From: Escherichia sp. ESNIH1 | Lineage (GTDB): Bacteria; Pseudomonadota; Gammaproteobacteria; Enterobacterales; Enterobacteriaceae | NCBI GenBank assembly: GCA_002918705.1 | Contig: PQKR01000008.1 | Location: 62,001 to 126,000, forward strand | Direction: 5' to 3' | Length of the DNA: 64,000 nt | Notes under the pieces: generated by a model | The model's input: only the letters and a program-made list of their open reading frames with translations | What the model was told of the DNA's origin: nothing | Databases searched by the model: none | In this document: in pieces, positions 56,728 to 64,000 of the stretch | Layout of the letters: each line of letters opens with the position of its first letter | Numbering within the stretch: the stretch's first letter is position 1 | Translations under genes and position numbers: made by a program

Positions 56728-57350
56728 CGTTTACTCAACGCCAGCTTAGCGGCAAAGAGAATAAACAGCGTGCCGGTGGTGCGATCCATCCAGCGGATTA
56801 CCGCGCTGCGTTTCAGGAAACGGCCGAGCGGACGCGTGGCCAGAATCAGCACCGTTGACCAGGTCTGCCCCAGAACAACGTGGATCGCCACCAGACCAAA
56901 GGTCCAGGCGATCAACGGCTGACCGTGGGGAATAAACTGCGGTAAAAAGGAGACGTAAAAAACGCCCATTTTGGGGTTTAGCAGATTACCCAGCAGCCCC
57001 TTCATAAACCCGTTCTGCTTTGCCTTAGGTGCCTCGCCCTCTGCCGCCGCGGTTAACCCACCCCCGCGGCTTAGCAGCATATTCACGCCCAGCCAGCAGA
57101 GGTAAGCCGCGCCGCAGTATTTCAAAATGGAATAGGCCAACTCAGAGACGGCGATAAGTGCCCCCAGACCAAACGCCACCATCGCTCCCCAGATAAAACA
57201 TCCGGCATTAATACCCAGCGCAACTTTAAACGCCTGTGCCCGGCTCTCAACCGAGGCGGTACGCAACACCAGCGCGGTATCCAGCCCTGGGGTCAGGGTA
57301 AGCAGCGCGGCAGCCAGCGTAAATGCCAGCAGGGAGTCATATAGGGTCAA
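56724..57350 (-). CDS. LysE/RhtB family amino-acid exporter
   Basis: A 208-residue LysE-type protein with about six spans. The N-terminal family signature LLTLTPGLDTALVLRTA is present, with LGINAGCFIWGAMVAFGLGA and the second-half NLLNPKMGVFYVSFLPQF. It does not match E. coli LeuE (which lies near yoaJ in E. coli) closely enough for that name. The substrate is unknown, presumably an amino acid or metabolite. Its stop overlaps the end of the EAL gene by four bases; the two are convergent. Confidence 0.88.
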   Translation of the reverse strand: MTLYDSLLAFTLAAALLTLTPGLDTALVLRTASVESRAQAFKVALGINAGCFIWGAMVAFGLGALIAVSELAYSILKYCGAAYLCWLGVNMLLSRGGGLTAAAEGEAPKAKQNGFMKGLLGNLLNPKMGVFYVSFLPQFIPHGQPLIAWTFGLVAIHVVLGQTWSTVLILATRPLGRFLKRSAVIRWMDRTTGTLFILFAAKLALSKR

Positions 57351-57543
57351 GCTGTTTCTCCATGAATATGTAAAAGATGCCTAATCATACTTTACGTCAG
57401 GCGAGCGCGGTCTATACTTCTTTCATTGTAAATGCCCGGCAATTTTCGTGAAATGGTTGCCCTTCGGCATACACCATTTTTGGTAGTTTTTACTTCATTG
57501 AATTGGTTTAAACTCCTCGTCACGTAACCGAAAGGACGCAACA

Positions 57544-57636
57544 ATGAATGTATCAAGCAGAACGGTAGTCTTGCTGAATGTGTTAGCCGCAGCGGGTCTC
57601 TTTCTGACACTCTCTTCTAAGTACAACTGGTTTTGA
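57544..57636 (+). CDS. Small membrane peptide, 30 residues
   Basis: A 30-residue frame, MNVSSRTVVLLNVLAA and so on, ending SKYNWF. It is one hydrophobic span with a polar N-terminus. AAGGA lies eight bases before the ATG, and a strong terminator follows at 57673. Short proteins of this type with an aromatic end are known in enterobacteria, but a name cannot be given with confidence. The separate ribosome site and terminator support a true gene. Confidence 0.65.
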   Translation: MNVSSRTVVLLNVLAAAGLFLTLSSKYNWF

Positions 57637-57672
57637 TACTGTTTCAGACCGGATTGTAGGCAGGTAATGGAA

Positions 57673-57701
57673 AACGGGAGCCAACTGGCTCCCGTTTTTT
57701 T
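57673..57701. terminator. Terminator between the 30-residue peptide gene and the toxin gene
   Basis: ACGGGAGCC-AACT-GGCTCCCGT stem followed by seven T residues. The A-run on the left lets it also serve the convergent toxin-antitoxin operon. Confidence 0.9.
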
Positions 57702-57706
57702 ATTGA

Positions 57707-57979
57707 TTAGCCGATAAGCTTTAAAAGTAAGTAGAGCTCCAGCTTATCCTTGACCCAACTGTATCCCAGAAGCGCTTGCTGTTTGTTTAGCTGAAATTTA
57801 TGAACCCAGAGAAAGCTGAGATCTCCCCTCTTCTGCTCGCCTATAGCTGGGTTATCAATGATTTTATCGATCTCATCCTCTACCACCCTCAGCAACGAGG
57901 TCGGCAGTTTGTCCAGTGCCTTTTCGAAACGGCGACTCAGGTAAACATCAATTTTTTGAACGCCCTGTCCTTCTGGCAT
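57707..57979 (-). CDS. RelE/ParE superfamily toxin
   Basis: A 90-residue protein of the RelE/ParE fold: VYLSRRFEKALDKLPTSLLRVVEDEID, then GDLSFLWVHKFQLNKQQALLGY and a C-terminal LELYLLLKLIG. It is the second gene of a pair, and its ATG overlaps the antitoxin's end by 32 bases, with AAGGTGA before it. Toxins of this fold cut mRNA at the ribosome or poison gyrase; which applies here cannot be told from sequence. The surrounding genes are accessory. Confidence 0.82.
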   Translation of the reverse strand: MPEGQGVQKIDVYLSRRFEKALDKLPTSLLRVVEDEIDKIIDNPAIGEQKRGDLSFLWVHKFQLNKQQALLGYSWVKDKLELYLLLKLIG

Positions 57980-58184
57980 ATCGCGTCACCTTCTGGTTTT
58001 TGATTTCGCTTTGCGCCAGTAGGGTTTCATTGATAAAGCTGTAGGGAAGATCGGGGTTATCCTCCGCAATCTGCCCTATTTTGGCCCAGTGCTCAATTTG
58101 CCTGGGAACGCTGCGGTTTGCAGCTTCAGCATGAATCTTTACGTCGCTAACGAAGTCATCGTCTAAACGAATGCTTATGGCCAT
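57948..58184 (-). CDS. ParD-like antitoxin
   Basis: A 78-residue protein, MAISIRLDDDFVSDVKIHAEAA then NRSVPRQIEHWAKIGQIAEDN, the pattern of a ribbon-helix-helix ParD-like antitoxin (PF11903 type). The C-terminal tail (QSEIKNQKVTRYARRTGRS) is basic and would wrap the toxin. Conservation and GGGAGACAGGTGAT place the start at 58184. It would bind its own promoter in the 134-base gap to the phosphatase gene. Confidence 0.82.
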   Translation of the reverse strand: MAISIRLDDDFVSDVKIHAEAANRSVPRQIEHWAKIGQIAEDNPDLPYSFINETLLAQSEIKNQKVTRYARRTGRSKN

Positions 58185-58317
58185 ATCACCTGTCTCCCGG
58201 ATTAAATCACCTTGCATGGAAAATGCCTACGCAAAGCGTGCGCATGTTCAATATGCGACATTTTGTCGCATTATGCAATCTTTACGCTATGATGCTGCAA
58301 GAGGGGATTTATCTGGT

Positions 58318-58872
58318 TTACCTTTTATAGCAGTATCTCACCGTCCCCCAGTAACCTGACTCCCCATCCGTCACTTTTGTCCAACCAGCACGCTCGAGCT
58401 CTTTGGCTATCAGCTTGTTCATTATCCCGTGCCCCATGCTGAATACCCGATTATGCTCATGGGCGAAGGCTACCAGGCGATCCGCGACGCTTTTCGCTCT
58501 CTCTTTCGCATCAGAGCAGGACTCACTGTTCGACGACGCACCCACTAACCAGAAGAGCCTGAAGAGCACCAGCCACAGCGAGGGCGAAAGCTTAATCGTC
58601 GGTACGTTGAAGATTGGCAGCGGAGCTTCACTCAGCTCATTTAAAATGAAATCTGGCTTTACGCCCAGCGTCTCAAGGGAGGAAATTGCCCGAGGCAGCG
58701 GGCTGCTGACGATGAGCTTACTATTTTGACAGGCTGCATTGACCGTCGGCGCTGGCGATCCAGAAATACGTGACGCGTCATACGCCAATACCCACTCCCG
58801 CATGCCTGCCGCACTCACGCTGCCAGACTTTTTCAAATCGGGTTTGCCATGCCTTACTAACGTAATCTCCAT
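58318..58872 (-). CDS. Histidine phosphatase family protein
   Basis: A 184-residue protein with the RHG motif ITLVRHGKPDL (residues 3-13), a SSPLPRAISS arm holding the second Arg (as in TERA/SSPxxRA) and a late His in VFSMGHGIMN. It belongs to the branch-1 histidine phosphatases with a short cap; the substrate is unknown. The ATG at 58872 begins MEITLVRHG; the upstream ATG at 58899 has weaker sense. It is accessory, between a toxin-antitoxin pair and the DUF2243-CtaG pair. Confidence 0.82.
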   Translation of the reverse strand: MEITLVRHGKPDLKKSGSVSAAGMREWVLAYDASRISGSPAPTVNAACQNSKLIVSSPLPRAISSLETLGVKPDFILNELSEAPLPIFNVPTIKLSPSLWLVLFRLFWLVGASSNSESCSDAKERAKSVADRLVAFAHEHNRVFSMGHGIMNKLIAKELERAGWTKVTDGESGYWGTVRYCYKR

Positions 58873-59012
58873 TGCGGATAATTTCCCTTTGAATATCAAA
58901 CAGCTTTAACAAATCAGCAGATTAGCACCTTTACCCGCAACATGTCTCCGGTACCCGGCTGTTTTCAACTACGCTTTTTAAGTAAAATTTTACTCTTGCT
59001 CAGGAGAGCGCA

Positions 59013-59477
59013 ATGCCGCCATTAACGTCTTCTCGTCAGTCCGACCTAAAACGATCTCTAACAGCCACTGTTCCGCTTGGCATCGGTATGATGGCGGCGA
59101 TTGATGAAGTAGTATTCCACCAGCTTCTTGCCTGGCATCACTTCTTTGACTGGGGCACACCGGCGTTTAGCCTGCTGTCGGATGGATTGCTGCACTCCGC
59201 TGAGCTGATTTTATTTGTGCTTGGCTTCTTTATGTTTTCCAGGCTCTACCGTCGCGGCGCGCTTAACCGAACGGCAGCATGGGCGGGGTTCGTGGTAGGA
59301 ATGGGTGGCTTTCAGCTGTTTGACGGGATTGTCGATCATAAGCTGCTCAGGCTGCACCAGATCCGCTACGTTGAAAACGTTCTGCTCTACGATGTTATCT
59401 GGAACGGAATTGCCCTGCTGCTGTTGCTGGTAGGCTATCTGCTATTTCGCCGCGCGCGCCGTACGGCAAGGGGTTAA
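59013..59477 (+). CDS. DUF2243 family membrane protein
   Basis: A 154-residue protein with four membrane spans. Conserved elements are MMAAIDEVVFHQLLAWHHFFDW, with His residues at the membrane edge, SLLSDGLLHSAELILFVLG and GGFQLFDGIVDHKLLRLHQIRY. AGGAGAGC precedes the ATG. It is joined to the CtaG-like gene by a three-base gap, a pairing common to this family. A role in cytochrome or copper handling is inferred from that partner only. Confidence 0.85.
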   Translation: MPPLTSSRQSDLKRSLTATVPLGIGMMAAIDEVVFHQLLAWHHFFDWGTPAFSLLSDGLLHSAELILFVLGFFMFSRLYRRGALNRTAAWAGFVVGMGGFQLFDGIVDHKLLRLHQIRYVENVLLYDVIWNGIALLLLLVGYLLFRRARRTARG

Positions 59478-59480
59478 GTC

Positions 59481-60281
59481 GTGGAGCCGATGATGCATCA
59501 TCCAGAAGGCGCACCTTCAGCCGCGCTGTTCATTCTTCTGGTCATCGTTCCTGTGGTGCTGCTCTGCTTTTATCTGTTCGCCGCCTTGCGGATACGCCGT
59601 ACTGCTCGCTGGCGTAGCTGGCGCATCGTCAGCTTTACCGTCGGAACCGTATTGATTGTGACCTCTATGCTGCCGCCCCTGGCAAGCTGGGCCCATCACG
59701 ATCTGCGCGGTCATATGCTGCAGCATCTGTTTTTAGGGATGTTTGGGCCTCTTGGGCTGGTATTTGGCGCGCCGGGTTCGCTTTTGCTACGCAGCGTTTC
59801 AGCCCGAACGGCACGCGGCATCATGAATTTTCTCCGCGCCCGCCCGATACGTTTTTTGATCCACCCGGTCACCGCTGCGTTTCTGGATATAGGCGGCATG
59901 TATCTGCTCTATCTCACGCCTTTTTATACGTTGAGCATGAGCGATCCCGTGCTGTTTGTTTTGCTACACGTGCATTTTGTTCTCTCCGGCTACCTGTTTA
60001 CCTGGTCTGTCGCCGGGCCGGATCCCGCTCCCCATCGCCCATCCAGACACGTACGGCTGGCAGTGATCTTCTTCGCCACCGCCGCGCACGCGATCCTCGG
60101 TAAGCTCATGTATGGCTATGGATATCCGCAGGGCACCCAGGCCAGCCTTGCAGAGATTCAGGCGGCCGCGCAGTGGATGTATTACGGTGGCGATCTTGCT
60201 GAGTTTCTCATTATTATCGGCTTTTTTGCAGCCTGGTTCCGCCAGCGCAGCGTCCTGCCTGGTGCTTTGAAGGATTTTTAA
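59481..60281 (+). CDS. CtaG-like cytochrome c oxidase assembly protein
   Basis: A 266-residue protein of the caa3-type CtaG family (PF09678) with seven or so spans. It has conserved HHDLRGHMLQHLFLGMFGPL and HVHFVLSGYLFTWSVAGPDPAPHR, and SRHVRLAVIFFATAAHAILGKL with ordered His residues that could bind copper. The start is GTG (59481), with AAGGGG seven bases upstream. Enterobacteria generally use quinol oxidases, so the client protein is unclear. Confidence 0.82.
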   Translation: MEPMMHHPEGAPSAALFILLVIVPVVLLCFYLFAALRIRRTARWRSWRIVSFTVGTVLIVTSMLPPLASWAHHDLRGHMLQHLFLGMFGPLGLVFGAPGSLLLRSVSARTARGIMNFLRARPIRFLIHPVTAAFLDIGGMYLLYLTPFYTLSMSDPVLFVLLHVHFVLSGYLFTWSVAGPDPAPHRPSRHVRLAVIFFATAAHAILGKLMYGYGYPQGTQASLAEIQAAAQWMYYGGDLAEFLIIIGFFAAWFRQRSVLPGALKDF

Positions 60282-60284
60282 GGA

Positions 60285-60316
60285 TAAAAAAACGGGAGCG
60301 CATTGGCTCCCGTCTT
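60285..60316 (-). terminator. Intrinsic terminator of icd
   Basis: ACGGGAGC-GCATTG-GCTCCCGT stem; on the minus strand it is followed by TTTTTTT. It lies 20 bases beyond the icd stop and two bases after the CtaG-like stop on the other strand. Confidence 0.85.
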
Positions 60317-60336
60317 TCGCTAACCAGCGTAGCTGA

Positions 60337-61587
60337 TTACATATTCGCGACGATCGCGTCACCAAACTCTGAGCATTTCAGCAGCTTAGCGCCGTCCATC
60401 AGACGTTCAAAGTCATAGGTCACGGTTTTGTTGTTAATCGCGCCTTCCATGCCTTTAACGATCAGGTCTGCGGCTTCGAACCACTCCATGTGACGGAGCA
60501 TCATCTCAGCAGAGAGGATGATCGAGCCTGGGTTGACCTTGTCCTGACCTGCATATTTCGGTGCAGTACCGTGGGTTGCTTCGAACAGGGCACATTCGTC
60601 ACCGATGTTCGCGCCCGGTGCGATACCGATCCCACCAACCTGGGCTGCCAGGGCGTCGGAGATGTAGTCACCGTTCAGGTTCATACAGGCAATCACGTCG
60701 TACTCAGCCGGGCGCAGCAGGATCTGCTGCAGGAACGCATCGGCGATCACATCTTTAATGATGATCTCTTTGCCGGTGTTCGGGTTTTTGATCTTCTGCC
60801 ACGGGCCGCCGTCGATCAGCTCACCGCCGAACTCTTCCTGTGCCAGCTGGTAGCCCCAGTCTTTGAATGCGCCTTCGGTGAACTTCATGATGTTGCCTTT
60901 GTGCACCAGGGTCACAGAGTCACGATCGTTGGTGATCGCATACTCAATGGCCGCGCGCACCAGACGTTTGGTACCCTCTTCCGAGCACGGCTTGATGCCG
61001 ATACCGCAATGTTCCGGGAAGCGAATTTTCTTCACGCCCATCTCTTCGCGCAGGAATTTGATCACTTTCTCAGCGTCAGCGCTGTCGGCTTTCCACTCAA
61101 TACCGGCATAGATATCTTCGGAGTTTTCACGGAAGATCACCATGTCAGTCAGCTCCGGGTGTTTAACCGGGCTTGGCGTACCCTGGTAGTAACGTACCGG
61201 GCGCAGGCAGACATACAGGTCCAGCTCTTGGCGCAGGGCGACGTTCAGGGAACGAATACCGCCGCCGACTGGGGTAGTCAACGGACCTTTGATTGCTACA
61301 CGATACTCACGGATCAGATCCAGGGTCTCGGTCGGCAGCCAGACGTCCTGGCCATACACCTGGGTCGATTTCTCACCGGTATAAATTTCCATCCAGGAAA
61401 TTTTACGCTCACCGTTGTAGGCCTTTTGCACAGCGGCATCGACCACCTTGATCATCGGCGGCGTCACGTCCACACCGATACCATCACCTTCGATAAACGG
61501 GATGATCGGATTGTTAGGCACGTTCAGCTTGCCGTCTTGCAGGGTGATCTTACTACCTTCCGCCGGAACAACTACTTTGCTTTCCAT
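60337..61587 (-). CDS. icd: Isocitrate dehydrogenase (NADP)
   Basis: A 416-residue NADP-isocitrate dehydrogenase, exactly as in E. coli. The substrate-binding loop [19 protein letters not shown] carries the regulatory Ser phosphorylated by Ace[10 protein letters not shown] and the NADP segment [16 protein letters not shown] follow. It is a TCA cycle enzyme. The 3' end is intact and carries no sign of the e14-type prophage that uses icd in E. coli. AAGGAGAGGTGA precedes the ATG. It is divergent from rluE. Confidence 0.98.
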   Translation of the reverse strand: MESKVVVPAEGSKITLQDGKLNVPNNPIIPFIEGDGIGVDVTPPMIKVVDAAVQKAYNGERKISWMEIYTGEKSTQVYGQDVWLPTETLDLIREYRVAIKGPLTTPVGGGIRSLNVALRQELDLYVCLRPVRYYQGTPSPVKHPELTDMVIFRENSEDIYAGIEWKADSADAEKVIKFLREEMGVKKIRFPEHCGIGIKPCSEEGTKRLVRAAIEYAITNDRDSVTLVHKGNIMKFTEGAFKDWGYQLAQEEFGGELIDGGPWQKIKNPNTGKEIIIKDVIADAFLQQILLRPAEYDVIACMNLNGDYISDALAAQVGGIGIAPGANIGDECALFEATHGTAPKYAGQDKVNPGSIILSAEMMLRHMEWFEAADLIVKGMEGAINNKTVTYDFERLMDGAKLLKCSEFGDAIVANM

Positions 61588-61707
61588 TCACCTCTCCTTC
61601 GAGTTCGAGCGTGTTTTCGTTCTGCTGTTTTGTTAATAAATTGTAATGGGCCTGTCAATACTAACTGATTGTCGGCTGGCATGAAAGGCGCAAGTTATTC
61701 CGCTATA

Positions 61708-62361
61708 ATGCGGCAATTGCTAACATCTGAAAATACCATGCGCAAAACTTCTTTTACAGATCACCGGGTTAAGCGATTCAGCTCACAACAACCCATTCAA
61801 CGTCACGGCAAAAACCACCCAAAGCGGGTGATTTTGTTCAATAAACCCTACGATGTCTTGCCGCAGTTTACCGACGAAGCTGGACGCAGCACGCTGAAAG
61901 ATTTTATCCCCGTCGCCGACGTTTATGCCGCAGGCCGTCTGGATCGTGACAGCGAAGGGCTGCTGGTTCTGACCAACGATGGCGCACTGCAGGCGCGGCT
62001 GACGCAGCCGGGCAAGCGCACCGGAAAGATCTACTACGTTCAGGTCGAGGGTGAACCCGGCGAGGGGGCGCTGGCGGCGCTGCGTAACGGGGTGACGCTC
62101 AACGATGGTCCTACCCTACCCGCCGGCGTCGAGCTGGTCAGCGAGCCTGAGTGGCTATGGCCACGCAATCCGCCGATCCGCGAGCGGAAATCCATTCCTA
62201 CCGCCTGGCTGAAAATTACCCTTTATGAGGGGCGTAACCGCCAGGTCAGACGCATGACCGCGCACGTTGGTTTTCCCACGCTGCGTCTAATCCGTTACGC
62301 TATGGGGAATTACACGCTGGAAAATCTCGCTAACGGTGAGTGGCGAGATGTTGCTGAATAA
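61708..62361 (+). CDS. rluE: 23S rRNA pseudouridine(2457) synthase RluE
   Basis: A 217-residue RsuA-family pseudouridine synthase. The catalytic Asp is in [19 protein letters not shown], with the N-terminal [13 protein letters not shown] and C-terminal [19 protein letters not shown]. Length from 61708 equals E. coli RluE. A second ATG at 61738 (MRKTSFTDH) is an alternative, because a TATAAT overlaps the first ATG. It modifies U2457 of 23S rRNA. nudJ and mnmA follow on the same strand. Confidence 0.94.
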   Translation: MRQLLTSENTMRKTSFTDHRVKRFSSQQPIQRHGKNHPKRVILFNKPYDVLPQFTDEAGRSTLKDFIPVADVYAAGRLDRDSEGLLVLTNDGALQARLTQPGKRTGKIYYVQVEGEPGEGALAALRNGVTLNDGPTLPAGVELVSEPEWLWPRNPPIRERKSIPTAWLKITLYEGRNRQVRRMTAHVGFPTLRLIRYAMGNYTLENLANGEWRDVAE

Positions 62362-62371
62362 GGATGAAAGT

Positions 62372-62830
62372 ATGTTTAAACCGCACGTTACCGTTGCCTG
62401 CGTAGTGCATGCCCAGGGCAAGTTTCTGGTTGTTGAAGAGACCATTAACGACAAGGCGCTCTGGAACCAGCCTGCCGGACATCTTGAGGCAAATGAAACC
62501 CTGGTGCAGGCCGCCGCACGCGAGCTGTGGGAAGAGACCGGTATTGATGCGGTACCCCAGCACTTTATCCGCATGCACCAGTGGATTGCCCCGGATAACA
62601 CCCCCTTCCTGCGCTTTCTGTTTGCCATTGAGCTTAACGAAACGTGCGCTACCTGGCCTAACGATGGCGATATCGATCGCTGCCTGTGGGTCAGCGCCGA
62701 TGAGATTTTAACCGCCTCCAACCTGCGCTCGCCGCTGGTGGCGGAGAGTATCCGCTGCTATCAGAGCGGAGAGCGCTATCCGCTGGCGCTGATCGGCGAA
62801 TTTAACTGGCCTTTTACAAGTGATGCCTGA
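62372..62830 (+). CDS. nudJ: Nudix phosphatase NudJ
   Basis: A 152-residue Nudix hydrolase (E. coli 153). The Nudix box is [22 protein letters not shown], read as GHLE...REL.EE.G at about residues 35-57; the N-terminus [19 protein letters not shown] is conserved. It hydrolyses HMP pyrophosphate and nucleoside di- and triphosphates. The start at 62372 lies 11 bases after the rluE stop, with AAGGA upstream; the frame from 62336 overlaps rluE and is rejected. Confidence 0.95.
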   Translation: MFKPHVTVACVVHAQGKFLVVEETINDKALWNQPAGHLEANETLVQAAARELWEETGIDAVPQHFIRMHQWIAPDNTPFLRFLFAIELNETCATWPNDGDIDRCLWVSADEILTASNLRSPLVAESIRCYQSGERYPLALIGEFNWPFTSDA

Positions 62831-62885
62831 GGCGCGCTTGCGTGATAGAATACGCCGCCTTGAAGTTTAATGTCGCGAGTATTCT

Positions 62886-63992
62886 ATGTCTGAAAGCCCA
62901 AAAAAAGTGATCGTCGGGATGTCCGGCGGTGTCGACTCTTCCGTCTCTGCCTACCTGCTGCAACAGCAGGGCTATAAGGTGGAAGGCCTGTTCATGAAGA
63001 ACTGGGAAGAGGATGACGGCGAGGAATACTGCACCGCCGCCGCCGACCTTGCCGATGCGCAAGCGGTGTGCGACAAGCTCGGCATTGAGCTGCACACCGT
63101 TAACTTTGCTGCAGAGTACTGGGATAACGTCTTTGAGCACTTCCTCGAAGAGTACAAGGCCGGACGCACGCCAAACCCGGATATCCTCTGCAACAAAGAG
63201 ATCAAATTCAAAGCCTTCCTCGAGTTCGCCGCCGAAGATCTCGGCGCGGACTACATCGCCACCGGCCACTACGTGCGCCGGGCGGACGTTGACGGCAAAA
63301 GTCGCCTGCTGCGGGGGCTGGACGGCAACAAAGATCAGAGCTACTTCCTCTATACCCTTGGCCACGAGCAGATCGCCCAGAGCCTCTTCCCGGTCGGCGA
63401 GCTGGAGAAGCCCGAGGTGCGTAAAATTGCCGAAGAGCTGGGTCTGATCACCGCCAAGAAGAAAGACTCCACCGGTATCTGCTTTATCGGCGAGCGCAAG
63501 TTCCGCGAGTTCCTGGGGCGCTACCTGCCTGCCCAGCCGGGTAAAATCATCACCGTTGACGGGGACGAGATTGGCGAGCACCAGGGGCTGATGTACCACA
63601 CCCTCGGCCAGCGTAAAGGCCTCGGCATCGGCGGCACCAAAGAGGGCAGCGAAGATCCGTGGTACGTGGTCGATAAAGACGTTGAAAACAACGTGCTGAT
63701 CGTCGCCCAGGGTCACGATCACCCGCGCCTGATGTCGGTGGGCCTGATTGCCCAGCAGCTGCACTGGGTCGACCGCGAAACCTTTACCGGCACGCTGCGC
63801 TGCACGGTAAAAACACGCTATCGCCAGACGGATATCCCCTGCACCGTCACCGCGCTGGACAACGATCGTATCGAGGTCCGTTTTGACGAGCCGGTAGCTG
63901 CCGTTACGCCGGGCCAGTCCGCTGTCTTCTACAGCGGTGAGGTTTGCCTGGGCGGCGGCATCATTGAGCAGCGTCTGCCGCTGCCGGTTTAA
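62886..63992 (+). CDS. mnmA: tRNA-specific 2-thiouridylase MnmA
   Basis: A 368-residue enzyme, complete in the window, the E. coli length. The ATP pyrophosphatase loop is [16 protein letters not shown] (residues 10-25). The two catalytic Cys are in [11 protein letters not shown] (about 102) and [12 protein letters not shown] (about 199), and the tRNA-binding [11 protein letters not shown] follows. It adds sulfur at position 2 of wobble uridine in tRNA-Lys, Glu and Gln, taking it from TusE. It is the third gene in rluE-nudJ-mnmA. Confidence 0.97.
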   Translation: MSESPKKVIVGMSGGVDSSVSAYLLQQQGYKVEGLFMKNWEEDDGEEYCTAAADLADAQAVCDKLGIELHTVNFAAEYWDNVFEHFLEEYKAGRTPNPDILCNKEIKFKAFLEFAAEDLGADYIATGHYVRRADVDGKSRLLRGLDGNKDQSYFLYTLGHEQIAQSLFPVGELEKPEVRKIAEELGLITAKKKDSTGICFIGERKFREFLGRYLPAQPGKIITVDGDEIGEHQGLMYHTLGQRKGLGIGGTKEGSEDPWYVVDKDVENNVLIVAQGHDHPRLMSVGLIAQQLHWVDRETFTGTLRCTVKTRYRQTDIPCTVTALDNDRIEVRFDEPVAAVTPGQSAVFYSGEVCLGGGIIEQRLPLPV

Positions 63993-64000
63993 CGTAGAGC

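Noticed and set aside
56724-57350. LeuE as the name of the LysE-type exporter
   Set aside because: It lies where leuE might be expected after yoaJ, but the sequence does not match LeuE beyond general family motifs.
60337-60365. Possible prophage attachment site at the 3' end of icd (used by e14 in E. coli)
   Set aside because: icd is intact, followed directly by a terminator and the CtaG-like gene; no integrase or repeated icd end is seen.
60490-61668. 392-codon open frame opposite icd
   Set aside because: A known effect of biased codons in icd; the translation resembles no protein and has no ribosome site.
62814-63764. 316-codon open frame opposite mnmA
   Set aside because: Shadow of mnmA in the opposite frame; no supporting signals.

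Overview
The window is a chromosomal segment of a member of the Enterobacteriaceae. Most proteins read as close orthologues of Escherichia coli proteins, and long blocks keep E. coli gene order: rplT-rpmI-infC-thrS, ydiY-pfkB-ydiZ-yniA-yniB-hxpB-ydjM-tcyP-cedA-katE, osmE-nadE-cho-ves-spy-astEBDAC-xthA, ynjH-gdhA-topB-selD-ydjA-sppA-ansA-pncA, yeaC-msrB-gapA-yeaD-yeaE-mipA-yeaG-yeaH, and icd/rluE-nudJ-mnmA. Several E. coli segments are absent (arpB, the chb operon between katE and osmE, ydjX to nudG, ydjE to ydjL, yeaI to yeaK, nimR, yeaQ). It is therefore not E. coli itself. An Enterobacter-like relative is the best guess, but the genus cannot be fixed from sequence reading alone. No rRNA, tRNA, insertion sequence, CRISPR array or prophage was seen.

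Layout. 1-2999: translation genes (L20 partial, L35, IF3 with its AUU start, ThrRS with its operator hairpin). 3000-7100: an accessory patch holding a small zinc-ribbon frame that seems to start at AUC, fumD, a lone flagellin gene behind a textbook sigma-28 promoter, a small exported protein and ydiY. 7150-19500: conserved sugar-phosphate, SOS, stress and NAD genes. 19700-26200: the complete arginine succinyltransferase (ast) operon behind a sigma-54 promoter. 26200-44900: conserved metabolism, ending in the sigma-54-driven kinase pair yeaGH. 44985-46900: an AT-rich island with a putative type VI secretion module (peptidoglycan-targeting effector of the DUF2778/Tlde1 type, membrane immunity protein, Hcp). 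46881-54700: yoaI, yeaL, a four-gene polar amino-acid ABC transporter, nimT, a lone glutamine-amidotransferase-like protein, dgcP and yoaJ. 54900-60300: accessory genes at the point where E. coli-type synteny jumps from yeaP/yoaJ to icd. These are a GAF-EAL phosphodiesterase, a LysE-type exporter, a 30-residue membrane peptide, a RelE/ParE-ParD-like toxin-antitoxin pair, a histidine phosphatase and a DUF2243-CtaG pair.

How the genes fit together. Nitrogen supply is a recurrent theme: sigma-54 elements stand before ast and yeaGH, and gdhA, ansA and a polar amino-acid importer are nearby. Two LexA boxes (ydjM, cho) are the SOS elements. DgcP and the neighbouring EAL protein both carry N-terminal GAF domains and would make and degrade cyclic di-GMP respectively. 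The strongest candidates for new biology are the effector-immunity-Hcp module, the lone flagellin with a beta-rich insert, the AUC-start zinc-ribbon frame and the GAF-GGDEF/GAF-EAL pair.
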